The notes beneath the pieces are model-generated. The model had not been told where the DNA came from. It searched no databases and saw only the letters and a program-made list of their open reading frames with translations. A program made the translations under genes and the position numbers. Below, in pieces: positions 49,195 to 58,865 of a stretch of DNA of 64,000 nucleotides. Every line of letters begins with the position of its first letter. Position 1 is the first letter of the stretch. The stretch is from contig NZ_JAFG01000009.1 of NCBI RefSeq assembly GCF_000519305.1, positions 19,115 through 83,114 of the forward strand, given 5' to 3'. This DNA is from Mesorhizobium ciceri WSM4083. GTDB lineage: Bacteria; Pseudomonadota; Alphaproteobacteria; Rhizobiales; Rhizobiaceae.

Positions 49195-50304
49195 ATGAGC
49201 CAGACACCGGACCAGGCACGTCCAACCCCGCGCGCGGGCATCATGGACATAGACGCCTATGTGCCGGGCAAGAGCACGGCGCCCGCCGGCGTCGCCAAGG
49301 TCCACAAGCTGTCCTCGAACGAGAATCCGCTCGGGCCCTCGCCGAAAGCGATCGAAGCCGCGCGCGAGATTGCCGGCAAGCTCGACATCTATCCCGACGG
49401 CACCGCCAGGCGGCTGCGCGAAGCGATCGCCGAGGTGCACGGCCTCAACCCGCAGAACATCATCTGTTCCAACGGTTCCGACGAGATCCTCGGCCTGCTG
49501 GCGCAGACCTATCTGGCGCCCGGCGACGAGGCTGTCATCACCGAACACGCCTTCATGGTCTACAAGATCTACATCCAGTCGGCCGGCGCCGTTCCGGTGA
49601 CGATCAAGGAAAGGGATGAGCGCGCCGACATCGACGCCATCCTGGCCGCGGTCACGCCGCGCACCAGAATAGTGTTCCTCGCCAATCCCAACAACCCGAC
49701 CGGCACCTATGTGCCGTTCCAGGAGGTGCGCCGCCTGCATGCCGGCCTGCCCAGGCACGTGCTTCTGGTGCTCGACGCGGCCTATGCCGAATATGTCCGC
49801 CGCAACGACTATGAGGCCGGCATCGAGCTGGTCGGCAGCACCGAGAACGTGGTGATGACCCGTACCTTCTCCAAGATCGGTCTCGGTGGCGCGCGGATCG
49901 GCTGGATGTATGCGCCGATGCATATCGTCGACGCCATCAACCGCGTGCGCGGTCCCTTCAACGTCAATGCGACGGCGATCGAGGCCGGCATCGCAGCCAT
50001 CCGCGACCGCGCCCATGTCGAGCGCAGCGTGGCGCACAACGAGACCTGGCTTGCCTGGTTGAGCGAGGAATTCACAAAGCTCGGGTTGCGGGTGACGCCG
50101 AGCGTCGGCAATTTCGTCCTCGTTCATTTTCCCGACGAGCAGAAGCATTCGGCGGCGGCGGCGGACGACTATCTGACGGCGCGCGGCTATATATTGCGGC
50201 GCGTTTCGGGCTATGGCTTTCCCAACGCGTTGCGCATGACCGTCGGCACCGAAGAGGCCAATCGCGGCGTTGTCGCCGCTCTCACGACATTCCTGAAAAG
50301 CTAG
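49195..50304 (+). CDS. hisC: Histidinol-phosphate aminotransferase
   Basis: 369 residues, fold type I PLP enzyme. VHKLSSNENPLGPSPKA is the HisC start, NPNNPTGTY the cofactor-phosphate region and TFSKIGLGGARIGW carries the Schiff-base Lys. It forms histidinol phosphate; rhizobial HisC often also accepts aromatic keto acids, fitting the prephenate dehydrogenase five bases downstream. It is divergent from metX. Confidence 0.95.
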   Translation: MSQTPDQARPTPRAGIMDIDAYVPGKSTAPAGVAKVHKLSSNENPLGPSPKAIEAAREIAGKLDIYPDGTARRLREAIAEVHGLNPQNIICSNGSDEILGLLAQTYLAPGDEAVITEHAFMVYKIYIQSAGAVPVTIKERDERADIDAILAAVTPRTRIVFLANPNNPTGTYVPFQEVRRLHAGLPRHVLLVLDAAYAEYVRRNDYEAGIELVGSTENVVMTRTFSKIGLGGARIGWMYAPMHIVDAINRVRGPFNVNATAIEAGIAAIRDRAHVERSVAHNETWLAWLSEEFTKLGLRVTPSVGNFVLVHFPDEQKHSAAAADDYLTARGYILRRVSGYGFPNALRMTVGTEEANRGVVAALTTFLKS

Positions 50305-50309
50305 AAACA

Positions 50310-51245
50310 ATGACATCACCGATGTTTGAAAAGATCGCGCTGGTCGGCATCGGCCTGATCGGCTCGTCGCTGGCCCGCGTCATCCGCCGCGAGGGGCTGG
50401 CCCGTCACGTGGCCATATCAACGCGCAGTGCGGCGACGCTGGCGCGGGCTGAGGAGCTTGGGCTGGGCGATAGCTATAGCACCGATGCGAGCGAAGCTGT
50501 CCGCGATGCGGATCTGGTCATCGTCTCGGTGCCGGTCGGCTCATCCGGCGCAGTTGCCGAGGAAATCGCGCCGGCGCTGAAGCCGGGTGCCATCCTCACC
50601 GATGTCGGCTCGACCAAGGCGTCTGTCATCGCGCAGATGCAGCCTTATGTGCCTGAAGGTGTCCATTTCATTCCCGGTCACCCGCTGGCGGGCACGGAAA
50701 AATCCGGCCCCGACGCCGGTTTCGCCGACTTGTTCGACAATCGCTGGTGCATCTTCACGCCGCTGCCCGACACTGACCCGGACGCGCTGGAGAGGCTGTC
50801 GGAATTCTGGCGGCGCTGCGGCGCCAACATCGATACGATGGACCCGCAGCATCACGACATGACGCTGGCCATCGTCTCGCATCTGCCGCACATCATCGCC
50901 TACAACATTGTCGGCACCGCCGATGATCTGCAGTCGGTGACCAAATCCGAAGTGATCAAATATTCGGCTTCCGGCTTCCGCGACTTCACCCGCCTTGCCG
51001 CCTCCGACCCGACCATGTGGCGGGATGTCTGCCTGCACAACAAGGACGCCATCCTCGAAATGCTGGCGCGGTTCTCGGAAGATCTGGCGTCGCTGCAACG
51101 CGCGATCCGCTGGGGCGACGGCGAAAAGCTCTTCGACCTGTTCACCCGCACCCGCGCCGTGCGCCGCTCGATCATCGAGGCCGGCCAGGACATCGACGTG
51201 CCCGATTTCGGCCGCCAGGCCGTCGAGCATCCCGCGAAGGGCTAA
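50310..51245 (+). CDS. Prephenate/arogenate dehydrogenase
   Basis: 311 residues. IALVGIGLIGSSLARVIRREGL is the NAD-binding Rossmann loop; HFIPGHPLAGTEKSGPDAGF and HDMTLAIVSHLPHIIAYNIV hold the catalytic His of the TyrA family. It oxidises prephenate or arogenate for tyrosine. It starts five bases after hisC, so the two form an aromatic/histidine amino acid operon. Confidence 0.95.
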   Translation: MTSPMFEKIALVGIGLIGSSLARVIRREGLARHVAISTRSAATLARAEELGLGDSYSTDASEAVRDADLVIVSVPVGSSGAVAEEIAPALKPGAILTDVGSTKASVIAQMQPYVPEGVHFIPGHPLAGTEKSGPDAGFADLFDNRWCIFTPLPDTDPDALERLSEFWRRCGANIDTMDPQHHDMTLAIVSHLPHIIAYNIVGTADDLQSVTKSEVIKYSASGFRDFTRLAASDPTMWRDVCLHNKDAILEMLARFSEDLASLQRAIRWGDGEKLFDLFTRTRAVRRSIIEAGQDIDVPDFGRQAVEHPAKG

Positions 51246-51252
51246 GTCTGTT

Positions 51253-52176
51253 TCAGGCAGGCCAGGTCGCGGCAACCATGGCCAGCGTCTCGGCCCGGTT
51301 CGGCGCACCAAGCCTGCCGCCAAAGCGCAGGCATTTGAGCGCGGCGGCCGCACTGGCAAAGCGCAAAGCCTGCTCGACCGGCATGGCTTCCGCCAGCCCG
51401 ACGGCGAAGGCGCCGTGAAAGACATCGCCGGCGGCGAGCGTATCCACCGCCTTGATCCTCGGCGCCGCGACATGGCGCACGCAGCCTGCGCGACGGTCGT
51501 GCCACCAACTGCCCGCCGCGCCGCCTGTCACCGCGACAAAAGCGTCGGTGCGGCCGGCGAGATCGGCGCAAGCCGTTTCCGGATCGAGCGCCTGGCCGCA
51601 GACAATGCGCGCCGCCGGCTCCGAAGCGACGATGTGCGTGGCGAGCGGCAACAGCTGTTCGAGGATCTGCAACGGTGCGGTATCGGCATCGAGGATAGCC
51701 GGCCGGCCAACGGCGCGTGCCGCCCTGAGTGCCAGCGCTGCCGCGCCAGGCCAGCGGACATCGACCAATACCGCGTCGAATGCCATGAGGTCGGCGACCG
51801 GCAGGATTTCGGGATCGGCCTGGGCAAGCCGGTCATAGAACGGCACGATGATGCGCTCGCCATGCGCGTCGACCAGGATCGAGGCCAGCGCCGAGCGGGC
51901 GCCTCTGACGCGGCGCACAAAGGTGCAGTCGACCCCCTCGGCTTCGATCGCGGCAATGAGATGGTCGGCGACGGCATCGTCGCCGGCGCTCGCCCACAGC
52001 GATACCTCGGCGCCGAGGCGATGGGCGGCGCAGGCAGCACTCGTGGCCATGCCCGAGGCGATCTGGACGCCATCGGAGGCGATGAACTTGCCCTGATGCA
52101 CGGGCAGCGTCTCGACGCGCAGGATGGTGTCCAGCGTCAAGGCGCCAACGCTCAGCAGCTTCACGGGTCTTGTCAT
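51253..52176 (-). CDS. PfkB-family carbohydrate kinase
   Basis: 307 residues. The C-terminal DTLAAGDVFHGAFAVGLAE has the catalytic Asp and anion hole of ribokinase-like enzymes; GKFIASDGVQIASGMATSAACAAHRLG is the N-terminal sugar region. Substrate unknown. It is convergent with the dehydrogenase (seven bases apart) and follows the DUF2125 gene on the same strand by seven bases. Confidence 0.92.
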   Translation of the reverse strand: MTRPVKLLSVGALTLDTILRVETLPVHQGKFIASDGVQIASGMATSAACAAHRLGAEVSLWASAGDDAVADHLIAAIEAEGVDCTFVRRVRGARSALASILVDAHGERIIVPFYDRLAQADPEILPVADLMAFDAVLVDVRWPGAAALALRAARAVGRPAILDADTAPLQILEQLLPLATHIVASEPAARIVCGQALDPETACADLAGRTDAFVAVTGGAAGSWWHDRRAGCVRHVAAPRIKAVDTLAAGDVFHGAFAVGLAEAMPVEQALRFASAAAALKCLRFGGRLGAPNRAETLAMVAATWPA

Positions 52177-52183
52177 GGTTGAG

Positions 52184-53182
52184 CTATTCGACCGGCTTGA
52201 TCTTGCCCAGCGGAATGAAGCCGAGCGAGGCCTTGCCCCTGACCACTTTCAGCGGCATCGACGGTTCGTTGCCGAGCACCGCCAGGGCAGAAAAACCCTG
52301 CTCGATCTGGCTTTTCTGCTCGGGTATGGCGGCGCCGAGGATGGCCGCCACCGCCTTCGGGTCCTTCAGCCTGATCATCAGGTCGGCGTTGACCAGGCCC
52401 TCGGCATCGACCGACAGCGGCCCCGAAACCGTGATGCGCGCCGTCCCCGACGACAAATCGAGATTGCGGATTTCGATCGCCTGGCCACGAAGGCTCTTCA
52501 CCTGCGTGCCGATCAACGCGACACCGTTCTTCAGCGTGACATCGCCGCTGGCGTCGAGCGCCGGAAGCACGCGCCCGCCAATCGCGTCGGGGTCGATCTC
52601 GAGATCGCCGAAACTGCCGAGATAGTCGATATCCCCACCGTTGGGTTGCAATTGGCCTGCGGCCTTGCCAGCGCTGAACAGTTGCACCGGATCGGTGTCG
52701 TCGGCTGGATCGGTCTGGCCGGACAGGCCCTCCGCCTGCAGAGAAATCCGCTGCGGCAGCGGCCACCACAATTTGAAATTGGCTTGCAGATTGTCCCAGT
52801 CGATCCACAGCGGCACCATGTCCGGAATGGAGGTCCTGAGCGGGCCGCGCAGATTGGCAACCGGCGACAGAGGCTGGATGATCTGGGCGGCTGCGTTGAA
52901 ACTGCCGGCTGAGGCCGCAATGTTCTTGGCATCGTCCTCATAGGCGAGGTTGTCGCAGGAGACGGTAAAGCTCAAGGGATAGCCGCTGACCTGGAGATTG
53001 GCGCAGCCGGCCTCGACGCCATTCTTGTTGAGCGTGGCAACCGCCTTGTCGGCTTCGCTCCTGACGCGGTCAGCCAGATAGAACCAGCCGCCGCTGTAGA
53101 GGGCGAACAGCACGGCTATGAATGCTGCAAGCCAGACCAGGCGGCGACGTTTGTTCGGCTGGCGTTCGTCACTTGACGTCAT
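52184..53182 (-). CDS. DUF2125 protein, membrane anchored
   Basis: About 332 residues. An N-terminal helix RLVWLAAFIAVLFALYSGGW anchors the protein; the rest, with CANLQVSGYPLSFTVSCDNLAYED, is the DUF2125 pattern seen in alphaproteobacterial envelope proteins of unknown function. The start at 53182 (MTSSDERQPNKRRR) places a basic stretch before the helix. Confidence 0.88.
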   Translation of the reverse strand: MTSSDERQPNKRRRLVWLAAFIAVLFALYSGGWFYLADRVRSEADKAVATLNKNGVEAGCANLQVSGYPLSFTVSCDNLAYEDDAKNIAASAGSFNAAAQIIQPLSPVANLRGPLRTSIPDMVPLWIDWDNLQANFKLWWPLPQRISLQAEGLSGQTDPADDTDPVQLFSAGKAAGQLQPNGGDIDYLGSFGDLEIDPDAIGGRVLPALDASGDVTLKNGVALIGTQVKSLRGQAIEIRNLDLSSGTARITVSGPLSVDAEGLVNADLMIRLKDPKAVAAILGAAIPEQKSQIEQGFSALAVLGNEPSMPLKVVRGKASLGFIPLGKIKPVE

Positions 53183-53324
53183 GCTTTGGCTCTCGTTAAC
53201 GCATGGGTGTTGCGGACGGGTAGTCGATTCCGCCAGGTGGACAGACGAATAGTTAGACGGGACGGGTGGAAAAAACACCGGTCCGGGTGCGGTGTTGGCA
53301 TCTTTTGCAATCAGGCGCGGCGAT

Positions 53325-53846
53325 ATGGGCGATTTTTGGGTGTTTGGCTATGGCTCGCTGATCTGGCGGCCGGGATTCGCGCATGTCGAAACACAGCGTG
53401 CCCGCCTGCATGGCTACCGGCGCTCGCTCTGCGTCTATTCCTTCGTGCATCGCGGCACGCGTAATCGGCCTGGGCTGGTGCTCGGCCTCGACCGTGGCGG
53501 GTCCTGCGTCGGCCTCGCATTCCGCGTCCCCGGCGACTTGCGCGACGAGGTCATGGCCTATCTTCGCGAGCGCGAACTGGTCACCAATGTCTATCTGGAG
53601 CGCATGCTCAAGATTCGCCTCGACGGGGGCGATACGGTCGACGCGGTGGTCTACATCGTCGACCGCCAGCACGAGCAATATGCCGGAGCGCTCGACGCGG
53701 CGGATGCGGCGGCCGTGGTGCGCGGCGCGGTCGGCCAGTCCGGCAACAACGAGGATTATGTGCTCAGCACGCTGGAGCATCTCGAGGCGCTGGGCATAAG
53801 CGACCACTGGCTGGAGGATGTCGCCAGGCAGGTCGCGCCTTTGTGA
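53325..53846 (+). CDS. ChaC-family gamma-glutamylcyclotransferase
   Basis: 173 residues. FWVFGYGSLIWRPGF is the ChaC substrate loop and ERELVTNVYLER supplies the likely catalytic Glu region. ChaC enzymes convert glutathione into 5-oxoproline and Cys-Gly. The ATG at 53325 gives the usual N-terminus. Confidence 0.93.
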   Translation: MGDFWVFGYGSLIWRPGFAHVETQRARLHGYRRSLCVYSFVHRGTRNRPGLVLGLDRGGSCVGLAFRVPGDLRDEVMAYLRERELVTNVYLERMLKIRLDGGDTVDAVVYIVDRQHEQYAGALDAADAAAVVRGAVGQSGNNEDYVLSTLEHLEALGISDHWLEDVARQVAPL

Positions 53847-53967
53847 AGCTGGCTCTGCGGAAAAAGGCGGCCAGGCCTTTGACCTCGTTCAGGCAAGACC
53901 TAGGTTAGGCTCCGACCCTCAGCCCGCGGGCGCCATTTGCCCGCCCCAATCATCCCGGAGATCCGCC

Positions 53968-54915
53968 TTGCAGAAACGTCGTCTCGGTCGCACCGACCTG
54001 TCCATCGCGCCGCTGGTTCTGGGCGGCAATGTCTTCGGCTGGACCGCCGACGAGAAAACCTCGTTCGACCTGCTCGACCGCTTCGTCGGCGCCGGCCTCA
54101 ACGCCATCGATACGGCGGATGCCTATTCGCGCTGGGTTCCCGGCCACAAGGGCGGTGAATCGGAAACCATCATCGGCAAATGGATGAAAGACCGTGGCAA
54201 TCGCGACAAGGTCGTGGTGATCACCAAGGTCGGTTCGGATATGGGGCAGGGACACAAGGACCTGTCCGCCGCATACATCGAAAAGGCCGTCGACGCATCG
54301 CTGAAGCGGCTGCAGACCGAAGTCATCGACCTCTATCTGTCGCACTGGCCGGACCCTGCAACCCCCTACGAAGAAACGCTTGGCGCCTACGAGAAGCTGC
54401 TCGCCAAGGGCAAAATCCGCTATGCCGGCTGTTCGAATCTCGACGCCGGCCAATTGCGCGCCGCACTCGATGTGGCGAGCTTGCGCAGCCTGCCGCGCTA
54501 CGAGGTGCTGCAGCCGGAATACAATCTCTACGATCGCTCGTCCTTCGATGGGCCGTTGCGCGATCTGTGCGTGGCCGAGGACATCGGCGTCATCACCTAT
54601 TTCAGCCTGGCCAAGGGTTTCCTCAGCGGCAAATACCGCAGCGAGGCCGATCTCGGCCAAAGCCCGCGTGGCGGCGGGGTTAAAGACTACCTCAACGCGC
54701 GCGGCACGCGCATCCTTGCGGCACTCGACGCGGTTTCATCAAGGCATTCGGCCAAGCAGGCGGAAGTCGCGCTTGCCTGGGTTATCGCACGGCCAGGCGT
54801 CACCGCGCCGATCGCCAGTGCGACCAAGCCTGAACAGATGGACAGCCTGATCAAGGCGGCGTCGCTGAAATTGAGCGCCGACGACATGGCCGAGCTCGAC
54901 AAAGCGAGCGGCTGA
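53968..54915 (+). CDS. Aldo/keto reductase
   Basis: 315 residues, (beta/alpha)8 NADPH-dependent reductase. AIDTADAYSRW contains the catalytic Asp/Tyr pair, TKVGSD the Lys and LSHWPDP the His. MQKRRLGRTDLSIAPLVLGGNVFGW is the family start and begins at TTG 53968 behind CCCGGAG. Substrate unknown. Confidence 0.92.
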   Translation: MQKRRLGRTDLSIAPLVLGGNVFGWTADEKTSFDLLDRFVGAGLNAIDTADAYSRWVPGHKGGESETIIGKWMKDRGNRDKVVVITKVGSDMGQGHKDLSAAYIEKAVDASLKRLQTEVIDLYLSHWPDPATPYEETLGAYEKLLAKGKIRYAGCSNLDAGQLRAALDVASLRSLPRYEVLQPEYNLYDRSSFDGPLRDLCVAEDIGVITYFSLAKGFLSGKYRSEADLGQSPRGGGVKDYLNARGTRILAALDAVSSRHSAKQAEVALAWVIARPGVTAPIASATKPEQMDSLIKAASLKLSADDMAELDKASG

Positions 54916-54966
54916 AGCTTCGGGCAGCCACCGAGTTCGGCTGAATGTTGCCCGAGAGCCTTCGTT

Positions 54967-55755
54967 TCAGGTCTTCACGCCGAGCTCCCGCAACCGCTTC
55001 ACCGCCGTTGGCGGCAGAGCCGGCGGATTGGGCGACTGGGAGGCCTCGATGAGGAACTGGTCGCAGGCAGCCTCGGTCTCGCCGATCAGCCGGGCCATGA
55101 ATTCGTCCTTGCTCAGTCCCGGTGGGATCGGCGGCAGGAAACGCGCCTTGATGGTGCCGGGATAGCGCAGGAATTTCCGACGCGGCCAATAAAGGCCGGC
55201 GACATGGGCAACCGGCACCACCGGAACGCCAAGCTGTGCATAGATTTCGACGATGCCGTATTTGTAGGCCGGCTCGTCGCCCGGCGCGCGTCTTGTCCCT
55301 TCGGGGTAGATGATGAGCTGGCGGGGGTTGCGCGCCATCTCCTCCTTGGTAGCGGCGACCACGGCCTTCAGCGCTTTCGAGCGGCTGCCTCGGTGAACCG
55401 GGATCATGCGCATCTTCATGATGTACCAGCCGAAGAACGGGATCCAGGTCAGCTCGCGCTTCAGGATGTAGAGCGGGTCGTGAAGGAAGGGGAAGAAGGC
55501 GATCGCGTCCCAGAACGACTGGTGCTTCGGTGCCAGGATGAAGGAGCCTTCGGGCAGGTTTTCCCGGCCGGTGATCTCGTTCTTCGTCCCGGCGATCTTG
55601 TCGTAAAGCCACATCGAGGTGCGTGACCAGAATTTCGGTACGAACCAGGCGCGGTGCCGGGGCGACAGGAAATAGTAGGGGGTCCAGAGGATCATCTGGA
55701 CGATCAAGTTGACGTAAAAGACGAAATTGAACGTCAGCGATCTGATGTAGAGCAT
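54967..55755 (-). CDS. plsC: 1-acyl-sn-glycerol-3-phosphate acyltransferase
   Basis: 262 residues. An N-terminal membrane helix is followed by the HX4D acyltransferase motif in PKHQSFWDA and YPEGTRRAPG for the glycerophosphate site. It acylates lysophosphatidic acid in phospholipid synthesis. Convergent with the aldo/keto reductase gene. In other rhizobia it is closer to the YdcF/ftsX block; here three genes lie between. Confidence 0.94.
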   Translation of the reverse strand: MLYIRSLTFNFVFYVNLIVQMILWTPYYFLSPRHRAWFVPKFWSRTSMWLYDKIAGTKNEITGRENLPEGSFILAPKHQSFWDAIAFFPFLHDPLYILKRELTWIPFFGWYIMKMRMIPVHRGSRSKALKAVVAATKEEMARNPRQLIIYPEGTRRAPGDEPAYKYGIVEIYAQLGVPVVPVAHVAGLYWPRRKFLRYPGTIKARFLPPIPPGLSKDEFMARLIGETEAACDQFLIEASQSPNPPALPPTAVKRLRELGVKT

Positions 55756-55878
55756 TTGGGGGGAGCCCGGTGAGGAGGTGAGCGTTGGTTACACCAAGCG
55801 CGGGAAAAAAGGAAATGGCCGCAGGGCGCTTTGGTTGGCGACGAAGAACGGCCGCCGATGGGGGCTGGCTTGGTTCCG

Positions 55879-56781
55879 CTACATCAGCCGCGCCAGCCGC
55901 TCTTTCAGGCGCGGAGCGGCAAAATCGAGGAAGGCGCGCAGCTTGACCGGCAGCAGGCCGTGGCCCGCATGCACCAGGCTTACCGGCCATGGCGCCGGCT
56001 CGAATTCCTGCAGCAGGACGCGCAGCGTGCCGGACCGCAGCGCGGCTTCGATCTGGTAGGAAAGCACACGTGTCAGCCCGACGCCGGCAATCGCCGCATC
56101 GATGGCCGCTTCGGCGGTGTTGACCTGAAGCCGGGAGCGGACCCGAACCGGGATTTCGGCCTTGCCCTTGGTGAAGCTCCAACTGGCGGCGGAGGCAAGT
56201 CCCTCGAAGGTGATGCAATCGTGTGTTTCCAGATCCTCCGGGGTAGTCGGCGTGCCGTGGTCGGCCAGATAGGCCGGGCTGACGCAGACGACGCGGCGGA
56301 TCGCGCCGACGCCGATGGCGACCAGGCTCGAATCGGGCAACTGGCCGATGCGGATGGCGAGATCGAAATGGTCCTCGACCAGCTGGGTTATGCGGTCTGC
56401 CAATGTCAGGCGGATGTCCACGTCTGGATAGGCGGCGAGAAAGCCGGTGACGACCGGCAGCACGTGCAGGCGGCCAAAGACGACCGGCGCGGTGATAGCC
56501 AGTTCGCCGGTCGGAGCACTGTATTCGCCGGCTGCCGTGCGTTCGGCCTCGCCGACGTCGTCGAGGATGCGGCGGCAGGCGGCAAGATAGGCCTGGCCGG
56601 CATCGGTCGGTGTCAGCCGTCGCGTCGAGCGATTCAGGAGACGTGTGTTCAGATGGCGCTCGAGATCGGAAATCTTGCGGCTGACCGTCGCCAGCGGAAT
56701 GCCGAAACGGCGGCTGGCCGCGGAAAGGCTGCCGGCCTCCACCGCGGCGACAAAGAGCGACATGGCTTCGAGACGATCCAT
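55879..56781 (-). CDS. LysR-family transcriptional regulator
   Basis: 300 residues. MDRLEAMSLFVAAVEAGSLSAASRRFGIPLATVSRKISDLERHL is the helix-turn-helix. The remainder is the periplasmic-binding-like effector domain. Divergent from the NTF2-like gene, so it probably controls that gene and the PNPOx gene after it. Confidence 0.93.
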   Translation of the reverse strand: MDRLEAMSLFVAAVEAGSLSAASRRFGIPLATVSRKISDLERHLNTRLLNRSTRRLTPTDAGQAYLAACRRILDDVGEAERTAAGEYSAPTGELAITAPVVFGRLHVLPVVTGFLAAYPDVDIRLTLADRITQLVEDHFDLAIRIGQLPDSSLVAIGVGAIRRVVCVSPAYLADHGTPTTPEDLETHDCITFEGLASAASWSFTKGKAEIPVRVRSRLQVNTAEAAIDAAIAGVGLTRVLSYQIEAALRSGTLRVLLQEFEPAPWPVSLVHAGHGLLPVKLRAFLDFAAPRLKERLARLM

Positions 56782-56899
56782 AGCTTCTTCCGAAAAATGG
56801 AAGGATGGGTTACGAATATGGCATCTGCATTCGAATGATGGAAGGCTTTATATTGGGTCTGTCGGCCTGCCTGCAGCATGGCCTCGCAAAGGAGTTGCC

Positions 56900-57370
56900 A
56901 TGTCCGAAGCCCGCCCGCCGCTGCCGCCGTTTACCGCCGAGACCGCAGCGCAGAAGGCGCGCATGGCCGAGGATGCCTGGAACTCCCGCGATCCGGCACG
57001 GGTCGCGCTTGCCTATACGACGGAAAGCCGCTGGCGCAACCGCGCCGAACTCCTGCAAGGCCGCGACGCCATCCAGGCCTTCCTGACGCGCAAATGGAGC
57101 CGCGAGCTCGACTACCGGCTGATCAAGGAGGTCTGGGCCTTCCACGGGAACCGCATCGCGGTGCGTTTCGCTTACGAATGGCGCGACGACAGCGGTTCAT
57201 GGTTCCGCAGCTACGGCAACGAGAACTGGGAATTCGACGAACACGGGCTGATGCGTCTGCGCATCGCCAGCATCAACGACCTGCCGATCGGCGAGGCCGA
57301 TCGCAAGTATCACTGGCCGCTCGGCCGGCGGCCGGACGACCACCCGACACTGTCGGAGCTCGGACTTTAG
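56900..57370 (+). CDS. NTF2-like protein (DUF1348)
   Basis: 156 residues. AEDAWNSRDPARVALAYTTESRWRNRAELLQGRDAIQAFLTRKWSRELDYRL is the DUF1348 pattern, a SnoaL/NTF2 fold. Function unknown. AAAGGAG lies before the ATG at 56900. Divergent from LysR and 24 bp upstream of the PNPOx-like gene. Confidence 0.88.
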   Translation: MSEARPPLPPFTAETAAQKARMAEDAWNSRDPARVALAYTTESRWRNRAELLQGRDAIQAFLTRKWSRELDYRLIKEVWAFHGNRIAVRFAYEWRDDSGSWFRSYGNENWEFDEHGLMRLRIASINDLPIGEADRKYHWPLGRRPDDHPTLSELGL

Positions 57371-57394
57371 CATCTTGCCGCAAGGAGGCTTTCG

Positions 57395-58027
57395 ATGAAC
57401 GCGCATGCTTTCACCAGCGACGTCGCCTTCACGCCGACCGTCAAGGCGATCCAGGCCCGCAAGGGCTCGCGTCAGTCCTATGCCCGCGTCGAGGAGCGTG
57501 GCGGCTGGCAGGCCGGCATCACCCCGGACCTTGCCGCCTTCATCGAAATGCAGACCAGCGTCTTCCTGTCGACCGCCAATGGCGAGGGGCAGCCCTATGT
57601 CCAGCATCGCGGCGGGCCGGCCGGCTTCCTCAAGGTGCTGGATGAACATACGATCGGCTTCGCGGACTTTTCCGGCAACCGGCAGTTCATCACGCAGGGC
57701 AATCTGGCCGACAATCCAAGGGCGTTCCTGTTCCTGATCGACTATATGCACCGCCAGCGCATCAAGATCTGGGGCACGGCGCGGGTCGTCGAGAGTGAGG
57801 CCGAGCTGATGGCGAAACTGATGCCGCAAGACTACAGAGCGCGCCCCGAGCAGGTCATCCTGTTCACGGTCTCGGCCTGGGATGCCAATTGCCCGCAGCA
57901 CATCCCGCAACGGTTCGAGGCAGCCGACGTGGCGGCGGCACTCGGCGAGCGGGACAAGCGTATCGAACGCCTTGAGCAGGAGATTGCACGGCTCAGGGGA
58001 AATTCGGGCACGGCCGCAGGGGAATGA
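57395..58027 (+). CDS. Pyridoxamine 5'-phosphate oxidase family flavoprotein
   Basis: 210 residues. The split-barrel core PYVQHRGGPAGFLKVLDEHTIGFADFSGNRQFITQGNLADNPRAFLFLIDY is typical of PPOX-class FMN or heme proteins. The last 30 residues are charged coiled coil (ERDKRIERLEQEIARL). Function unknown. Stops one base before the convergent YdcF gene. Confidence 0.88.
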   Translation: MNAHAFTSDVAFTPTVKAIQARKGSRQSYARVEERGGWQAGITPDLAAFIEMQTSVFLSTANGEGQPYVQHRGGPAGFLKVLDEHTIGFADFSGNRQFITQGNLADNPRAFLFLIDYMHRQRIKIWGTARVVESEAELMAKLMPQDYRARPEQVILFTVSAWDANCPQHIPQRFEAADVAAALGERDKRIERLEQEIARLRGNSGTAAGE

Positions 58028-58753
58028 TCAGCCGCCGGCCGCGGTTTCGGCCAGCGCGATGCCGTTGGGTGTCGGCTTGACCGGCACGATGCCGCGCGCC
58101 AGCGCCAGCAGATATTTGTTGTATTCGGTGAACAGCACGCGCAAGGCCCGCGGCTTGGTCAGCCAGCCGCCATTGTCGAGGTTGGAATTGACCACCGGAT
58201 AGGGCTCGAGCTTGGCGCCATGCAGTAGCCTGCCCATTTCAAGCAGGCTGCGCGGCATATGATAATTGTTGGTGACGAGGATCACCGTGCCATAGGCGTG
58301 GCTCTCGACCCATTTGGCGCTTTCCTCGGCGTTGCCGATCGTATCGAGCGCGGCGCGGTCGATGTCGACGCAACAGGAAAACAGATTCTTGTCGCCGCCG
58401 GTCGCCGCCTGCAACTGGCGACGGCTGGCGGAAGGATGGACGCCGCTGATCAGCAGCCGTTCGCCCTTGCCGGACGCCAGCAGATCCATCGCCGCATCGA
58501 GGCGGGACTGGCCGCCGGTCAAGACAATGATCGCGTCTGCCTTGGCCGGATTGGCGGGCGTTGTCAGATGGCTGACCTTGTTGGCGAACCAACCGAAGCC
58601 GCCGGCGAACAGGGTTGCGAGGATGAGAACGGAGAGAGCGGACAGGCGCAACGCGGCTCTTAGGCGGCTCACAGCGCGGCGGTCATGCGAACGGGCAACC
58701 ACCACTGGCATCTGCCCAGCCGTACCGGTCGAATCCCGCGCGTCCATCGCCAT
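58028..58753 (-). CDS. YdcF family protein (DUF218)
   Basis: 241 residues. One helix (LSALSVLILATLFAGGFGW) then the DUF218 core: KADAIIVLTGGQSRLDAAMDLLASGKGERLLISG and VILVTNNYHMPRSLLEMGRLL. Related proteins affect envelope functions (SanA, ElyC). It lies 112 bp downstream of ftsX on the same strand. Confidence 0.9.
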   Translation of the reverse strand: MAMDARDSTGTAGQMPVVVARSHDRRAVSRLRAALRLSALSVLILATLFAGGFGWFANKVSHLTTPANPAKADAIIVLTGGQSRLDAAMDLLASGKGERLLISGVHPSASRRQLQAATGGDKNLFSCCVDIDRAALDTIGNAEESAKWVESHAYGTVILVTNNYHMPRSLLEMGRLLHGAKLEPYPVVNSNLDNGGWLTKPRALRVLFTEYNKYLLALARGIVPVKPTPNGIALAETAAGG

Positions 58754-58865
58754 ATGGTTAATCCTGAAATGTGGCCTTGGGTAGGTAAAAGACGCACTTT
58801 GCGTTACGTGAATTCTCCATCCGTGATCAGCCTGTTCTATCCATGTCGTTGTTGAGCGACATGAA

